NCBI GenBank assembly: GCA_030015575.1
Contig: CM057337.1
Span: 376,177,582 to 376,241,581, forward strand
DNA: 64,000 bases
Reading direction: 5' to 3'
From: Agapanthus africanus
Taxonomy: Eukaryota > Streptophyta > Magnoliopsida > Asparagales > Amaryllidaceae
In this document: one piece after another, positions 24,999 to 36,538 of the stretch
Layout: every line of letters starts with the position of its first letter
How positions within the stretch are numbered: position 1 is the first letter of the stretch
The notes under the pieces: model-generated
What the model was told of the DNA's origin: nothing
Databases searched by the model: none
What the model saw: the letters and a program-made list of their open reading frames with translations, nothing else
Position numbers and translations under genes: made by a program

Positions 24999-26828
24999 CT
25001 AAGGCCAGCTGTTGTAGTATCTCATACCCAACATCCCGAAGAGTCTCTCAAATTGTATCTGGGGTGTGGCCTTCATCAGTGGATCCGTAGTGTTATCCTT
25101 CGTGTCAACTCTCCTGACCTCGATCTCGCGGCGATCAACTATCTCCCGGATCAGGTGATACCGCCTCAGAATATGCCTGGATCTCTGATGGGGCCTGGGT
25201 TTCTTATCCAAAGCCACAGCTCCATTGTTTTCACAATACAAAGGTATTGGATGCTTAATGGATGGAACCACACCAAGTTCAGTTATGAACTTCTTCATCC
25301 AGACACCCTCTTTAGAAGCATCGTTGGCAGCGATGTATTCAGGCTCCATCATCGAGTCTGCCACGGTTTCTTGCTTGGAACTCTTCCAACAAACCTCCCC
25401 TCCATTTAGGGTAAAGACAAATCCGGAGTGCGACGTAGAGTCATCCTTATCACTTTGGAAGCTCGAATCGGTAAAGGACTCCACTTGGAGTTCATCGTTA
25501 CCATACACCAAGAACATCTCCTTAGTCCTTCTCATGTACTTGAGAATGTTCTTCACAACTGTCCAGTGATTCTCTGCTAGATTTGCTTGATACCTACTCG
25601 CTACACTTAGTGAGTATGCTACATCGGGTCTGGTACATAGCATCGCGTACATGGTAGAGCCTACTGCCGAAGCATAGGGTAACCCTTGCATGCGAGCTCT
25701 CTCCAAATCATTCTTGGAAGACATCTTTTTGGAGAGAGTGAGTCCAGAGATCGTGGGTAAATTCCCACGCTTGGATTCTTCCATACTAAACCTCTTTAGT
25801 ATGGTGTCAATGTACCTGGATTAGGACAATCCCAGTATCCGCTTAGATATATCTCTATAGATCCAAATCCCTAAAATGCAGGAGGCATCACCTAGATCTT
25901 TTATTGACAATCTTTGTGATAAGAAGAGCTTGACCGAGTGCAGCATAGGAACATCATTTCCTATCAAGAGTATGTCATCCACGTACAGTACGAGGAAGAC
26001 AATTTTACTCCCTGCCACCTTCTTGTAAATACTTAGTTCATCTACATTCTTGATGAAGTCAAACTCCTTAACTACCATATCAAAGCAGATGTTCCAACTC
26101 CGCGATGCCTGCTTTAACTCGTACATGGATTTAAGCAGCTTGCACACTTTTCCGCTGCTCCCACTGTCTACGAAGCCCTCTGGCTGAGTTATGTACACGC
26201 ACTCCTCTAAATCACCATTTAGAAAGATGATCTTAACATCCATTTGCCAGATTTCGTAGTCATGGTATGCAGCAATGGCAAGTAAGATCCGGATGGACTT
26301 AAGTATAGCCACTGGAGAAAAGGTTTCGTCATAATCCACACCTGGTCGTTGACGAAAACCCTTTGCAACAAGTCTAGCTTTGAAAGTCTCAACTTTTCCA
26401 TCTACACCAAGTTTCTTCTTAAAGATCCATTTACTCCCAATGGATTTTACCCCTTCAGGAGCAACATCCAAAGTCCATACTTTGTTGGCGTACATGGATT
26501 CCATCTCAGATCGCATTGCATCCAGCCATTTCACGGAGTCACCACTCGTGATGGCCTGCTCGAAGCTAGTTGGGTCATCATATTCCATGATGCAATCCTC
26601 GCTTCCACCGTCTATGAGAAAACCGTAGTATCTCTCACGTGGACGAGGAACCCTACTAGATCGGCGGAGAGGCTGGGGTTCGTCGGGAACTATCAAATCC
26701 TCTGGTTCCACTAAATCTTCAGTTGCAGTTTGTGCTGCTGGAATTTCTTCCAGCTCTACCTCTTTACCACTAATTTCTTTTTCAAGAAATTCCTTTTCTA
26801 AAAAGGTGGAGTATTGAGAAACAAACAC
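24999..26828 (-). pseudogene. C reverse transcriptase and RNase H part
   Basis: Minus-strand segments show the Ty1/copia reverse transcriptase: WLDAMRSEMESMYANKVWTL, GSKWIFKKKLG, ARLVAKGFRQRPGVDY, EIWQMDVK, LYVDDILLIGND (the YVDD active-site box). RNase H follows with YASAVGSTMYAMLCTRPD, SGFVFTLNGGEVCWKS and HQRSRHILRRYHLI. This RT-RH after integrase is the Ty1/copia order. It is close to A's pol (about 37.9-39.6 kb) but clearly diverged. Fossil, a few breaks. Confidence 0.9.
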
Positions 26829-26861
26829 CTTTTGTTCTTCAGCGTGGTAGAAAATATATCC

Positions 26862-28170
26862 TTATGAATTCTTCGGATATCCCACAAACTTCCATAGAAC
26901 CGATCGTGCCTCGAGTTTGTCCGGATTTTGCTTTTTGACATAGGCCGGACAACCCCAAATATTAACACGTTTAATATATGGTCTCTTCCCACTCCATATC
27001 TCATATGGTGTGGTAGGTACAGATTTAGATGTAACTTGATTCAATAGGTATGCTGCTGTCTCAAGCGCATAGCCCCAAAAGGAAATAGGCAACTCAGCAG
27101 TGCTCATCATAAAGTGCACCATATCTAATAGGGTGTGATTCCTCCTCTCCGATACTTCGTTGAGGGGGTCGCCGGGCAAGTACAGGAGAGGTCCTGGTAA
27201 CTCCGGCATGCTGAGATGGGTTGGTATTAATGCTTCGCGCCGCTACCAATACTGTGGGGTATATGGTGGAGTAAGCTGAGAGAGAATCCCATTCTCTTTT
27301 AGATAGTCCAGGAACTCATTGCTCAACTATTCTCCTCCTCGATCAGATCGAATGATCTTAATACTTTTACCCATTTGGTTCTTGACTTCGTGTTTATATT
27401 CTCTGAATTTCTCAAAAGCTTCAGACTTGAGTTTCAACAGGAACACATGTCCGTATCTTGAGAGATCGTCAGTGAATGTAATGAAGTATGAGAAACCATT
27501 CCTGGCATGTGTAGACATGGGACCACATACATCACTCAGTCCCAAGAGTTCCGTAACTCTTTCTCCGTATCCACTAAACGGAGTTTTGGTCATTTTGTCT
27601 TTGAGACATGACTGGCAAGTATCATAAGATGATAATTCGAATGGATTCAAATATCCATCCTTATGTAACTTAGCTAGTCGTGTCGCATTGATATGACCTA
27701 GTCTACAATGCCACAAGAAGAATTCGTTCATGTCTGAACTCTTCCTCTTATGTGTGTTTTGTACATTAAGTACTGTAGTATGATTGAGAACGTATATGCC
27801 ATTATTTAACAAGCCTGATCCAATCAACTTTTGATTCAGGAATATGTTCATAACATTATCCTGTACTACAAAATCATATCTTTCTTTACTCAATAAAGAA
27901 ACAGATATAATATTGCATATCAGGGTTGGAATGTAATAGCATTCATTCAGAATCATTGTATTACCATTTGGTAACCCAAGGTGATATTCGCCAACTGCTT
28001 TGGCTGCAACATTTGCACCATTCCATACTCTTACGGAATGATCACCCTCTCCCAATTCTCTACCTTTCTTTAGCCCATGTAACATAATACATATGTGGGA
28101 TCCCGATCCCGTATCTAATACCTAGGACGTAGAGTGAACTGAGAAACAGTTCTCGATAACCAACACACCC
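26862..28170 (-). pseudogene. C protease and integrase part
   Basis: From 28170 downward: a protease segment around DTGSGSHIC near 28100, a GAG-pre-integrase zinc-binding region (HCRLGHINATRLAKLH, CQSCLKDKMT), and the integrase core with the DVCGPMS, FTDDLSRYGHVF and SDRGGE blocks. These are typical of plant copia integrase with its DDE residues. The C-terminal part (SFWGYALETAAYLLN, GCPAYVKKQNPDK) continues to about 26870. Fossil, several breaks. Confidence 0.88.
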
Positions 28171-28330
28171 GAAGAAGATGCATCAACATGCTTATTCTTC
28201 GTTTGGACGGCGTAAGAATACGGATATGTCCCTATTCCCTGCTCGGACTTACAACAATTATAAGTTGGAGCGGGACCAACGTTCCCCTGCTCAGTATAAC
28301 AAGCGGGTTCGGTCAATACATCCATATTAT
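28171..28330 (-). pseudogene. Short leader reading frame of C in place of gag
   Basis: The minus strand reads MDVLTEPACYTEQGNVG, then a Cys/Tyr-rich segment, then HVDASSSGVLVIENCFS, which joins the region just before protease. B has a matching frame (34315 onward, MDALTEPAHYTVQGNVG). In A the corresponding place holds a gag of nearly 300 residues with a CCHC knuckle. I recognise no family for this short sequence; it is conserved between two separately inserted elements. Confidence 0.55.
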
Positions 28331-29817
28331 TATCTTGATTAAGGCCTGATATGGTCGCTACCTGGAGAGAGAGAGAAGAAAAAAATTTAGTGTATGCTCT
28401 TGCAAGATTAGATTGGTTATTATCTTATCTAATCTGGATGGCTCCCACTGCTTTTATCAAATCTTCCTTCAAACCCTAAAAGGTAAGACTGGCTGGGATT
28501 AATTACACTTTACAAGTTCGCCAATCTTTCAGCCAGGTTAGTGTTGGTATTTTGAGGGAGGTTCCCCGTGCTTTCACACGGACCAAATTAAAATAAAACA
28601 CATTTTCCCAGAGGCATGACCCCGTTAACACCTTTCTAGTCACTTACTTGATTGGCTAATTGTCCTGTGTAAAACTCTCCCAGGAGTAACTCTTACTCGC
28701 AGTGGGTATTGGGATCCAACTATCATATAGAAGGTATACAATCTCATTGTAAATTTCAACACTTGAAATTCCCGATAATGCTTTTTCCCCTAGCGACTTA
28801 TGTCCTTAACATAGTCAACAAATCATAATCGCTATCCATGTTCAACCCGTCATTTCCCGATTGAATTAAACCCACCCGCACGACCCTTAACATAGTGAAC
28901 AAAGTCGGACGACTACCCTAATCCAATTGCATCTCATGCTTTAGCAGATAAGCATTAATTAGCTACCGCACACTACGCCTTAACATAGTCAACAAACATT
29001 GCACGAATACTAAGTAGTACTTATCTGAAATGATGAAGGGCTACGCAGGTTTTTAAGAAAACCATGAACGTAATGAACTTGATATCATTGTAGAATCGAG
29101 TGATATTTGAAAAGGAGTGTTTTTGAGGCTTTTACCAGTTTTGCTAAAGAGGTCATTCTCGGTGAAGGGATCTCGGCTCTTTCCTTATCGAATAAGGTGC
29201 AGGATATTTTACAAGGAATACCGCTATGCATAGCAAAGACTACAAAAGCAATCAAAAAAAGAACTGAGTGTTTGTAGCATCTGCTAGTTTCGCTAAAGAG
29301 GTCACTCCCGGTGAAGGGATCTCGGCTCTTTCCTTATCGAATAAGGTGCTGCATATTCTACAAGGAATACCGCTATGCAAAGCAAAAACTAGAGCTACCC
29401 TTTTTGAAATTTGATTCTACAACATCTTTTAGGTTTCTTTTTATTCCATTAATCTCATTAATGAATCCCATCATTTAAGCTTCCTAATCATCACAGAAGA
29501 AACGAAAATACAACGTACGCTTATGCCATCCGCATTCGCCACAGTGTCCCGTTATGCACCGTTAGGTTACTTAACTAACGGCATACCGGGGCGGGACTAG
29601 CACGGGTGCAAAACATAAGCAACATTTATTATATATTATATATAAAATAATAAAGCATTCATCTCACGCATATAAAATGATCACATCACAGAATATCAGC
29701 AGCAGAAAATAACATATGAAATATTGGATATGCTAGGAGGTCCGTGTTTTATTGTGAGCCTGTATAAAACACGGATTCCACGGTAGCGATGAATAGCCAA
29801 ACCCACATCCCTAGACC
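28331..29817 (-). other. C leader, gag-proximal part
   Basis: Non-coding. It contains a CT-rich stretch next to the coding start, three copies of a motif like CCTTAACATAGTCAACAA (near 28803, 28886 and 28979), the first bracketed by TTATG/CATAA (28798-28828). It also has two direct-repeat modules with a period near 149 bp (from about 29149 and 29298), each with the perfect hairpin CCTTAT-TCG-ATAAGG or close to it, and the CGTTAG hairpin (29560-29580). Confidence 0.65.
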
Positions 29818-29822
29818 CCTAC
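29818..29822. repeat. Target-site duplication of B, left copy (CCTAC)
   Basis: CCTAC directly precedes the B LTR and is repeated exactly at 49833-49837 after the other B LTR. It marks insertion of B into C's leader. Confidence 0.92.
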
Positions 29823-31026
29823 TGTTAGTTATATGTATGCCCTAGAGGCCATTACTATACATGCGATGTATATTGTAGTGGATGTTTGGACATATATAGG
29901 GAGGACTTTCTTGCTCGACATGATAGTATGTTATCTGGTTGCTCTTTATCTTAACATGTTAACGAATACTATTTTGTGATCACATGTTGATAAATCCCTT
30001 AGGATGATTACTTGACTATCAGGATTATGATGCAGATCATACTAGTGGGGACAGCGTAGTCGATAAGTACATCCTTCTAATGTTCCTAGTTGTGGGAGTA
30101 TCGAGACAGGGCATCGGTACTCCAGAGTAGACTAGCGTATGCGCTTCTTGACCCATATGATGGGCAATGGATGATCCCATATCCATTGGTGTTTGACATC
30201 AGAGAAGGCATACGGGTGCTCAGTAGAGACTGGGTACACTGAACAGACTCGCCGAGAACTCCTAGATGGTATTATACCCATCGTCGGATAGCAGTTCTCT
30301 GGTGACACTGGTACATGTTAGTCTGTAGACCCGAGATCGTCATAGAGTCTTGTGTGATTCCCACTGTGCTTTGATTTCGACCATACCACGGTCAAGAGAT
30401 CGTGCAAAAAAGTTGTTTTTGGGTACAGTCCCGAGTCATATGGAGGCAATGAGCGATAGGAGGGGTTTCGTCTCTCCTGGTATTGGGGGTTGATGTTGCA
30501 CTATGCTCGATTGGCCATAACAGGAAATCCCTGGCCAGGGTTGCTAAAATTTACTTGTAAGTGTTATCAGTAGTTTCTTCAACCGTTATGGACCTTGCAT
30601 CGGCATGACTTATCAGGCTATTGGGATCTGACGTTATACCACCCCCAGACTGTGATATGCGACATATCAGACGAAGAGACCGGACTGTACGGTAGTGTTA
30701 CTGATTGGATTCGTAGGAGTTATAACAGGCTTGCTTGTTGTTCTTCTGATCGCTCAATACCCGGGTGGCCGTTACGTTTGGCAGACAGCTTGCGGCTTGT
30801 GGGTGTTTTATATGAACATCACCTACTGTCGGCGTAATGACGAGTCTTTAGAGTCCTACACAGAGGTTTTCTGGTTCATGCGAAACGGAGTAGGAGCATA
30901 TATGTAATATGTGCGGGACCGAAATTAATACGAGTATGTGATACCGTATTCTATTCTCGCGATATGTGATATCGGCCGGTTATATGTGATATAGCCGGGT
31001 TATCGGATCAAGTGTTGATTCGATGA

Positions 31027-31073
<47 letters not shown>

Positions 31074-31994
31074 GCTCACTTAAATATTTATTATTCTCAC
31101 TTATGATGCATTTAACATATATATGATATATGTTTATTATATTGTTTTCTTTTGTTACATGAATATTATATATGTGATATATAATATTGTGACATGCTTG
31201 GTTTCACATGCAACATGTATGTATGATACCCATACCATGCTAGGGTTTATGTTAGGTTTTCATTTATCATTAAGTAATTACAAATTAGTGGATTTAATCA
31301 AAGCTAGAAGCTTGTAGAAGCTTGTAGATAAGCTTTGACTTAGTCCACTCTTTTGTTTCTGCTTAAGATATTTTGTGACCTAACCATTAACCCTTACCAT
31401 GGTTAATTCTCTACATGAATTAGTGTATGGATGATATACTCACCCAAAGGTTGCATTTGAACTATAAGAGATATTTTCATCACTTGAGATATTTCCTTCT
31501 TCTGCTTCTTCATCATCTCATTTTTGCTATCTTGACTTTGAGATCAAGAAGAAATATAGTGAGAAATTAAATACTAAAGTGAGCTAAATTCCTACTTCAT
31601 CATCCTCTACTATTAGCCATTTAGTTTAGGGTGTTTGCTTCACTAATCTACACAATTAGTGAAGAGATAGCATGAGCTAGTGTCTCCTCGACGTAGATCA
31701 TCTTCGGCCTCGAAGACTTCGAAGCAAGCTTGTTCGTTTCTTCATGGGAGCCTCTCTAGAGTCCGGAAGTTCATGATCGCAGCGAAGGGACTACTACATG
31801 GATCTATTGAAGTGAAGGACCGGTCTACAAAGGTTGTATTCCTTGTTCACTTAGATGTAAAGAGTTTACATATCATGTTTAACCCTAAGTCTCTAGTTAA
31901 GATCTTTGTTAGGGTTTGTTTAGCACACCAAAACTTTAAAGTAGCATTATTGATGCTTACCAAAACCTTGCTAAGGTGCTAAGCTAACCCAACA
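29823..31994 (+). repeat. 5' LTR of B
   Basis: A 2172-bp LTR starting TGTTAGTTATATGTATGCC and ending AACA, followed at once by the primer site. It contains the conserved hairpin (30254-30299, arms GAGAACT/AGTTCTC), repeated GATATGTGATAT blocks near 30960, and a long TA microsatellite. Confidence 0.92.
31029..31080. repeat. TA microsatellite in B 5' LTR
   Basis: About 50 bp of near-pure alternating AT. The matching place in the 3' LTR (about 48911-48945) is shorter and has one interruption, so the tract has changed length since B inserted. Confidence 0.9.
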
Positions 31995-34287
31995 GTGGTA
32001 TTAGAGCCAAGCTAGAGCAATAGAGGTTGTCTAGACGAAGTTAGAACAGATCGAACCCCGAAAACCCATTTTGGACCCCCTCTCTGGAAATTTTTCAAAA
32101 AGTTGGATTTTTCCATGTTAAAAATATTCAGAAAATCATGCAGGGAATTCTATGGACACACCTGAAGAATGAAAGCCTAACTCCTCTAATTGACCACGGA
32201 TCCGCAGCCAAAACATGGTTTTGGCGGCGGATCCGCGGCGCCACTTGAGAGGCTTGGGTCGGGCCCTTCAGCTGTAGGTCCGTAGGTACTGTGGTATGTC
32301 TCTGATTAATTTTAACAGTGCTCAAGTGTTGAGCTCTCTGGGAAATTTTGGGAATTCGTTGAATCGATCGAATTGTCTAACTTCGCCTAGCTTTTTGTGA
32401 TTGTGATACAATATTTGGAATTCATATTGTTAGGCATGAAATACGAAGTATGTGATATTTCGGGTTTATGATGTCTAAGGTGATTGTGGATTCCAAATGT
32501 TGTAGTTCGACATTTTCTTTTCTGCGACCGTAAGTGTAATATGTGGTGTATCGCCAGTTTCGGTGCTATATGTCAACGACAATTGGGATACGCATATTTA
32601 CTTACGTTGATGATATGTGATGTTATGTGTTGCTATGATATGTTATATTGGATCGTCGTGTTTTGAATAGCCGAAGGTTTTCATGTGAGATGAGAGTTTT
32701 TTCATTTTCATTCTTGTAAAATTCATTGTATATAATATTCTTTTATTGGGGCACTTCCGGGTTGTGGATGATATCACCATTGTTGTATATTATTTACTTT
32801 TCCGCAGTAGGATAGACCCAAGGCGGGGAGCACAAGTAACCGGGTTCTAGGGTCCAGTGGGAGACCATCTCGACGAGTCGAGATCGGGTCTCCTAACTCT
32901 AGAATTGGTAGGGTTGCTTGCCGCTCACGTAGGGGTCTAGGGATGTGGGTTTGGCTACTCATCACGACCATGGAATCCGCGTTTTTACTGGCTTAAATAA
33001 AACACGGAATTCCTAGTATATCAAATATTTCATATATGTTCTTCTGCTGCTGATATTCTGTGATGTGATCATTTTATATGCGTGAGACGAATGCTTATAC
33101 TATATATATATGATATATAAATATTATTGCTTTCGTTTCTTCTGTGATGCTTAGGAAGCATATATAATGGGACTTCATTAATGAGATTAATGAAATAAAA
33201 AGAAACCTAAAGATGTTGTAAAAACTTGTTTAAAAACCGGTAGCTCTAGTTCTTGCTTTGCATAGCGGTATTCCTTGTAGAATATCCAGCACCTTATTCG
33301 ATAAGGAAAGTGCCGAGATCCCTTCACCGGGAGTGACCTCTTTAGCGAAACTAGCAAATGCTACAACTCACTCGGTTTTGTTTTTGATTGCTTCTATAGT
33401 TCTTTCTTTGGATAGCGGTATTCCTTGTAGAATATCCAGCACCTTATTCGATAAGGAAAGAGCCGAGATCCCTTCACCAGGAGTGACCTCTTTAGAAAAA
33501 CTAGTAAAAGTCTCAAAAACCCTTGTTTTCAAAATCACTCGATTCTATGACGATATCAAGTTCATTACGCAAAAGGTTTTCTTAAAAACCTGTCGCAACC
33601 CTCCATTATTTTAGGAAGCAGAGTACCTAGTATTCGTACTGCGTATGTCGACCATAGCCGAGGTGTAGTGTACGGTAGCCTAGTGATGTCTTCCTATACA
33701 ACATATGATGCGATTAGTTAGGACAGTTACATGATTATGTCGACCATAGCCGAGGGTCATATGGGTGGGTCTAATAAATCACGAAATGACGGGTAGAACT
33801 TGACTAGGACTTATGATATGTTGATCATAGCCAAGGTCATAAGTCACTAGGGGTAAAAACCATTATCGGGAATTTCAAATGTTGAAATTTGCAATGAGAT
33901 TGCATACTTTCTATGAAATAGTTGGATCCCGATACCCACTGCGAGTAAGAGTTACTCCTGGGATAGTTTTACACAAGACAATTAGCCGATCATGTAGGTG
34001 TCTAGAAAGGTGTTAACGGGGTTATGCCTCTGGAAAACGAGGTTTATTTTAACTAGGTCCGTGCGAAAGCACGGGAAACCTCCCTCAAAGTACCGACACT
34101 GGCCTGGCCGAGAGATTAGCGAACTTGTAGGGTGTAATTAATCCCGGCTAGTCTTACCATTTAGGGTTTGAAGGTAGATTTGACTAAAACAGTTGGAGCC
34201 ATCCTGATTAGATAAAATAAATAACCAATCTAATCTTATAAGAGCACACGCAGCGTGTTTTCTTCTCTCTCTTTCCTGGTACCAACA
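31995..34287 (+). other. 5' leader of B with primer-binding site
   Basis: TGGTATTAGAGCC (31996-32008) is an initiator-Met-type primer site with one difference from the form in A and F. The leader then carries a GC-rich hairpin (32197-32214 with 32218-32235; 18-base arms, one mismatch, 3-nt loop), two direct-repeat modules (near 33313 and 33463, each with CCTTAT-TCG-ATAAGG), three stem-loops (33635-33843), and a CT-rich run before the coding start. No gene is seen here. Confidence 0.7.
33635..33843 (+). repeat. Triplicate leader stem-loops of B
   Basis: Three copies of a motif like TATGTCGACCATAGCCGAGG occur. Flanking arms are CGTAC/GTACG (33635-33674), ATGA/TCAT (33731-33760) and CTTATGA/TCATAAG (33810-33843). 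The loop centre CATAG is the same in all three copies and differs from families 1 and 3. Confidence 0.55.
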
Positions 34288-34480
34288 ATGTCACGTCTTA
34301 ATCAAGATAATAATATGGATGCATTGACCGAACCTGCTCATTATACTGTGCAGGGGAACGTTGGTTCCGTTCTTTCTTATAATTGTTATAACACTGAACA
34401 GGAAATAGGGGAATATCCGGATTCCCATGCCACCCAATCGAAGAAAGAACATGTTGATGCACTTCTTCGGGTGTGTTCAT
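34288..34480 (+). pseudogene. Short leader reading frame of B in place of gag
   Basis: Begins MSRLNQDNNMDALTEPAHYT and runs to a segment matching HVDAS-SG-V before protease. It is clearly homologous to C's frame at 28171-28330, with many replacements that keep the reading similar (for example YNCC versus YNCY, HVDA kept). No CCHC knuckle or gag core is visible. Function unknown. Confidence 0.5.
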
Positions 34481-35672
34481 TACCGAGAGCTGTTTCTCAG
34501 TATTCTCTACGTCCTGGGTATGTGATACCGGATCAGGATCCCGCATATGTAATATGTTACATGGGCTACAGTGAGGTGGAGAACTGAGATTGGGTGATAT
34601 GTCTCTAAGTGTTAGAGAATGGTGCAATTGTTGCAGCCAAGTAAGTTGGCAGATATCACCGTGTATTAATACATTGATTCTAAACAAATGCTATTACATA
34701 CTGAATCTGATATACAACATTACATCAGATTCTTTATTAAGTTAAAGAAGGATATAATTCTATATTAGAGGAGAATGTTGAGAACATTTTCCTTGAATCA
34801 AGAGTTGGTTCGATCAGGCACGTTATATAATAGCATAAACGTTTTGAATCAAACCACAGTTCAAATTATAGAACACACACAAGTAGAATAGTTCAGAAAT
34901 GAACGAAACCTTCTTGTGGCATTGTAAACTAGGTCATATCAATGCGACACGACCAACTAAGTTACATAAGGATGAATATGAGAATCTATTCGAATTTTCA
35001 TCTTATTATACTTGCTAGTCTTGTCTCAAAGGTAAAATGACCAATACTCTGTTTACTGGAAACGGAGAAAGAGTTACTGAACTCTTGGGACAGATACATG
35101 GTGATGTATACGGTCCTATGTGTCCAAATGCCAAGGTTGGTTCTTAGTACTTCATTATATTCACTGATCATCTCTCATGATTCGGACGTATGTTCCTGTT
35201 GAAACACAAGTCTGAAAAATTTAAGAAATTCAAGGAATATAAGCTTGAAATTGAAAACCAGACGGGTAAAAGTATTAAGTCCTACGATATGATCGAGGAG
35301 GAGAATACTTGAGCATGGAGTTCCTGGACTTTCTAAAAAAGAGAATGAGATTCTCTCTCAGCTTACTCCTTCGTATACACCACCGCACAACGGTGTATCG
35401 GGGCGGAGGTATCGCACCCTATGAGATATGGCACGCTTTATGATGAGTACTGCTGAGTTACCTATTTTCTTTTGGGTGTTATGCACCTGAGAAGCTGCAT
35501 ACCTATTGAATGAGGTTCCATCCAAATCAGGGGCTACCACTACATATGAGATATGGAATGGGAAGAGACCATGTCTTAAACGAGTTAAGATATGGGTTGT
35601 CCGGCCTATGTTGAAAAACAAAATCCGGATAAGCTCGAGGCAAGGTCAGTTATGTATAAATTTTTTAGGATA
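34481..35672 (+). pseudogene. B protease and integrase remnants
   Basis: Recognisable pieces on the plus strand: a segment like CFSVHSTS before protease near 34490, the zinc-binding region near 34895-35040 (FLWHCKLGHINATRPTKLH), the integrase core near 35100-35330 with counterparts of the FTDD and RSDRGGE blocks in A, and a later GYP segment at 35670 where A is inserted. Order and spacing match C and A. Old and much broken. Confidence 0.7.
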
Positions 35673-35677
35673 TCCCA
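35673..35677. repeat. Target-site duplication of A, left copy (TCCCA)
   Basis: TCCCA precedes the A LTR and is repeated at 46090-46094. Removing A plus one copy restores continuity of B at the GYP-K position of the linker after integrase. Confidence 0.94.
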
Positions 35678-36348
35678 TGTAAGTCCACGTTGCGACCCCC
35701 GGTTCTTACGGGGAGGCGGAAACGGTATAAAATCAAAATTTTAACGCAAGAGGCAACATGGACTAAGCTAGGTCGGGATCTTTACCTAAACTAAAACTAG
35801 CAAACTAAGCTAAAGATATTTAGCTACTCGGATGAAGATGGTTATACCTAAACTTGAACTCCTTCTCTTCAAGCTCCGATGGTGGTTCGATGGCTCCTTC
35901 TCGTTGTCTCCGTACGCCGAAGATAGATCCACTTGAAAGCTCCAACCTTTAGCTCCTTCTTCGTTCTTTGAAGAAACTAGTTCACTTGGTTTGCTAAACC
36001 TAGTGAACTAGAATGAGTAGAGAGGAAATAGAATGGGATTTTATCTATGGTTCTTGATTCTCAACTCATGAGACAAGAGAACCATAGATCAAGAGAGGGA
36101 GCAAGAGGTTGAGGGTGAGAGCAAGAGGAGAGCTTAAGAACAAGAGAGAGAATGAGCAAGAAAGAATGAGGCTCTCTTTTCTCTCTCACCCTCTCATAAT
36201 CCAAAGTGATCATAACTCATCATATCAAAAAAGTCTTATGTGATGGTAGGAAGCAACCATAACCTTATCATGTCATGCACTCATTTTACTCAAATGAATA
36301 AGCAAGTAAAAGTCTTTGGCATGAAATGATAACCATGGTTATCATGAT

Positions 36349-36538
36349 GGTCAACTAGTCAAGCCTAGTCAACCGGTCAACAAAGTCAACAAGTCAACAA
36401 AAGTCAACAAGTCAACAAGGTCAACAAAAGTCAACAACCAAGTCACCATAATACTTAATTAATATAATAGTTAATCGCATATCATATTCTCATTAGGGTT
36501 GAGCATAAAGTCAAATAGTCAACGGTCAACTGTCAACA
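36349..36538 (-). promoter_or_regulatory. W-box array in A 3' LTR
   Basis: Fourteen GTCAA cores by hand count (TTGAC in element sense), ten within 36349-36436 and four within 36510-36538. Most read TTGACT or TTGACC, matching the WRKY W-box. The array lies about 1.3-1.5 kb into the LTR in sense orientation, upstream of a CT-rich tract. Confidence 0.55.

Noticed and set aside
36349-36436. Regular short repeats with a CRISPR-like look.
   Set aside because: Units of 8-11 bp without spacers, in plant LTRs; they are W-box-type tandem motifs.
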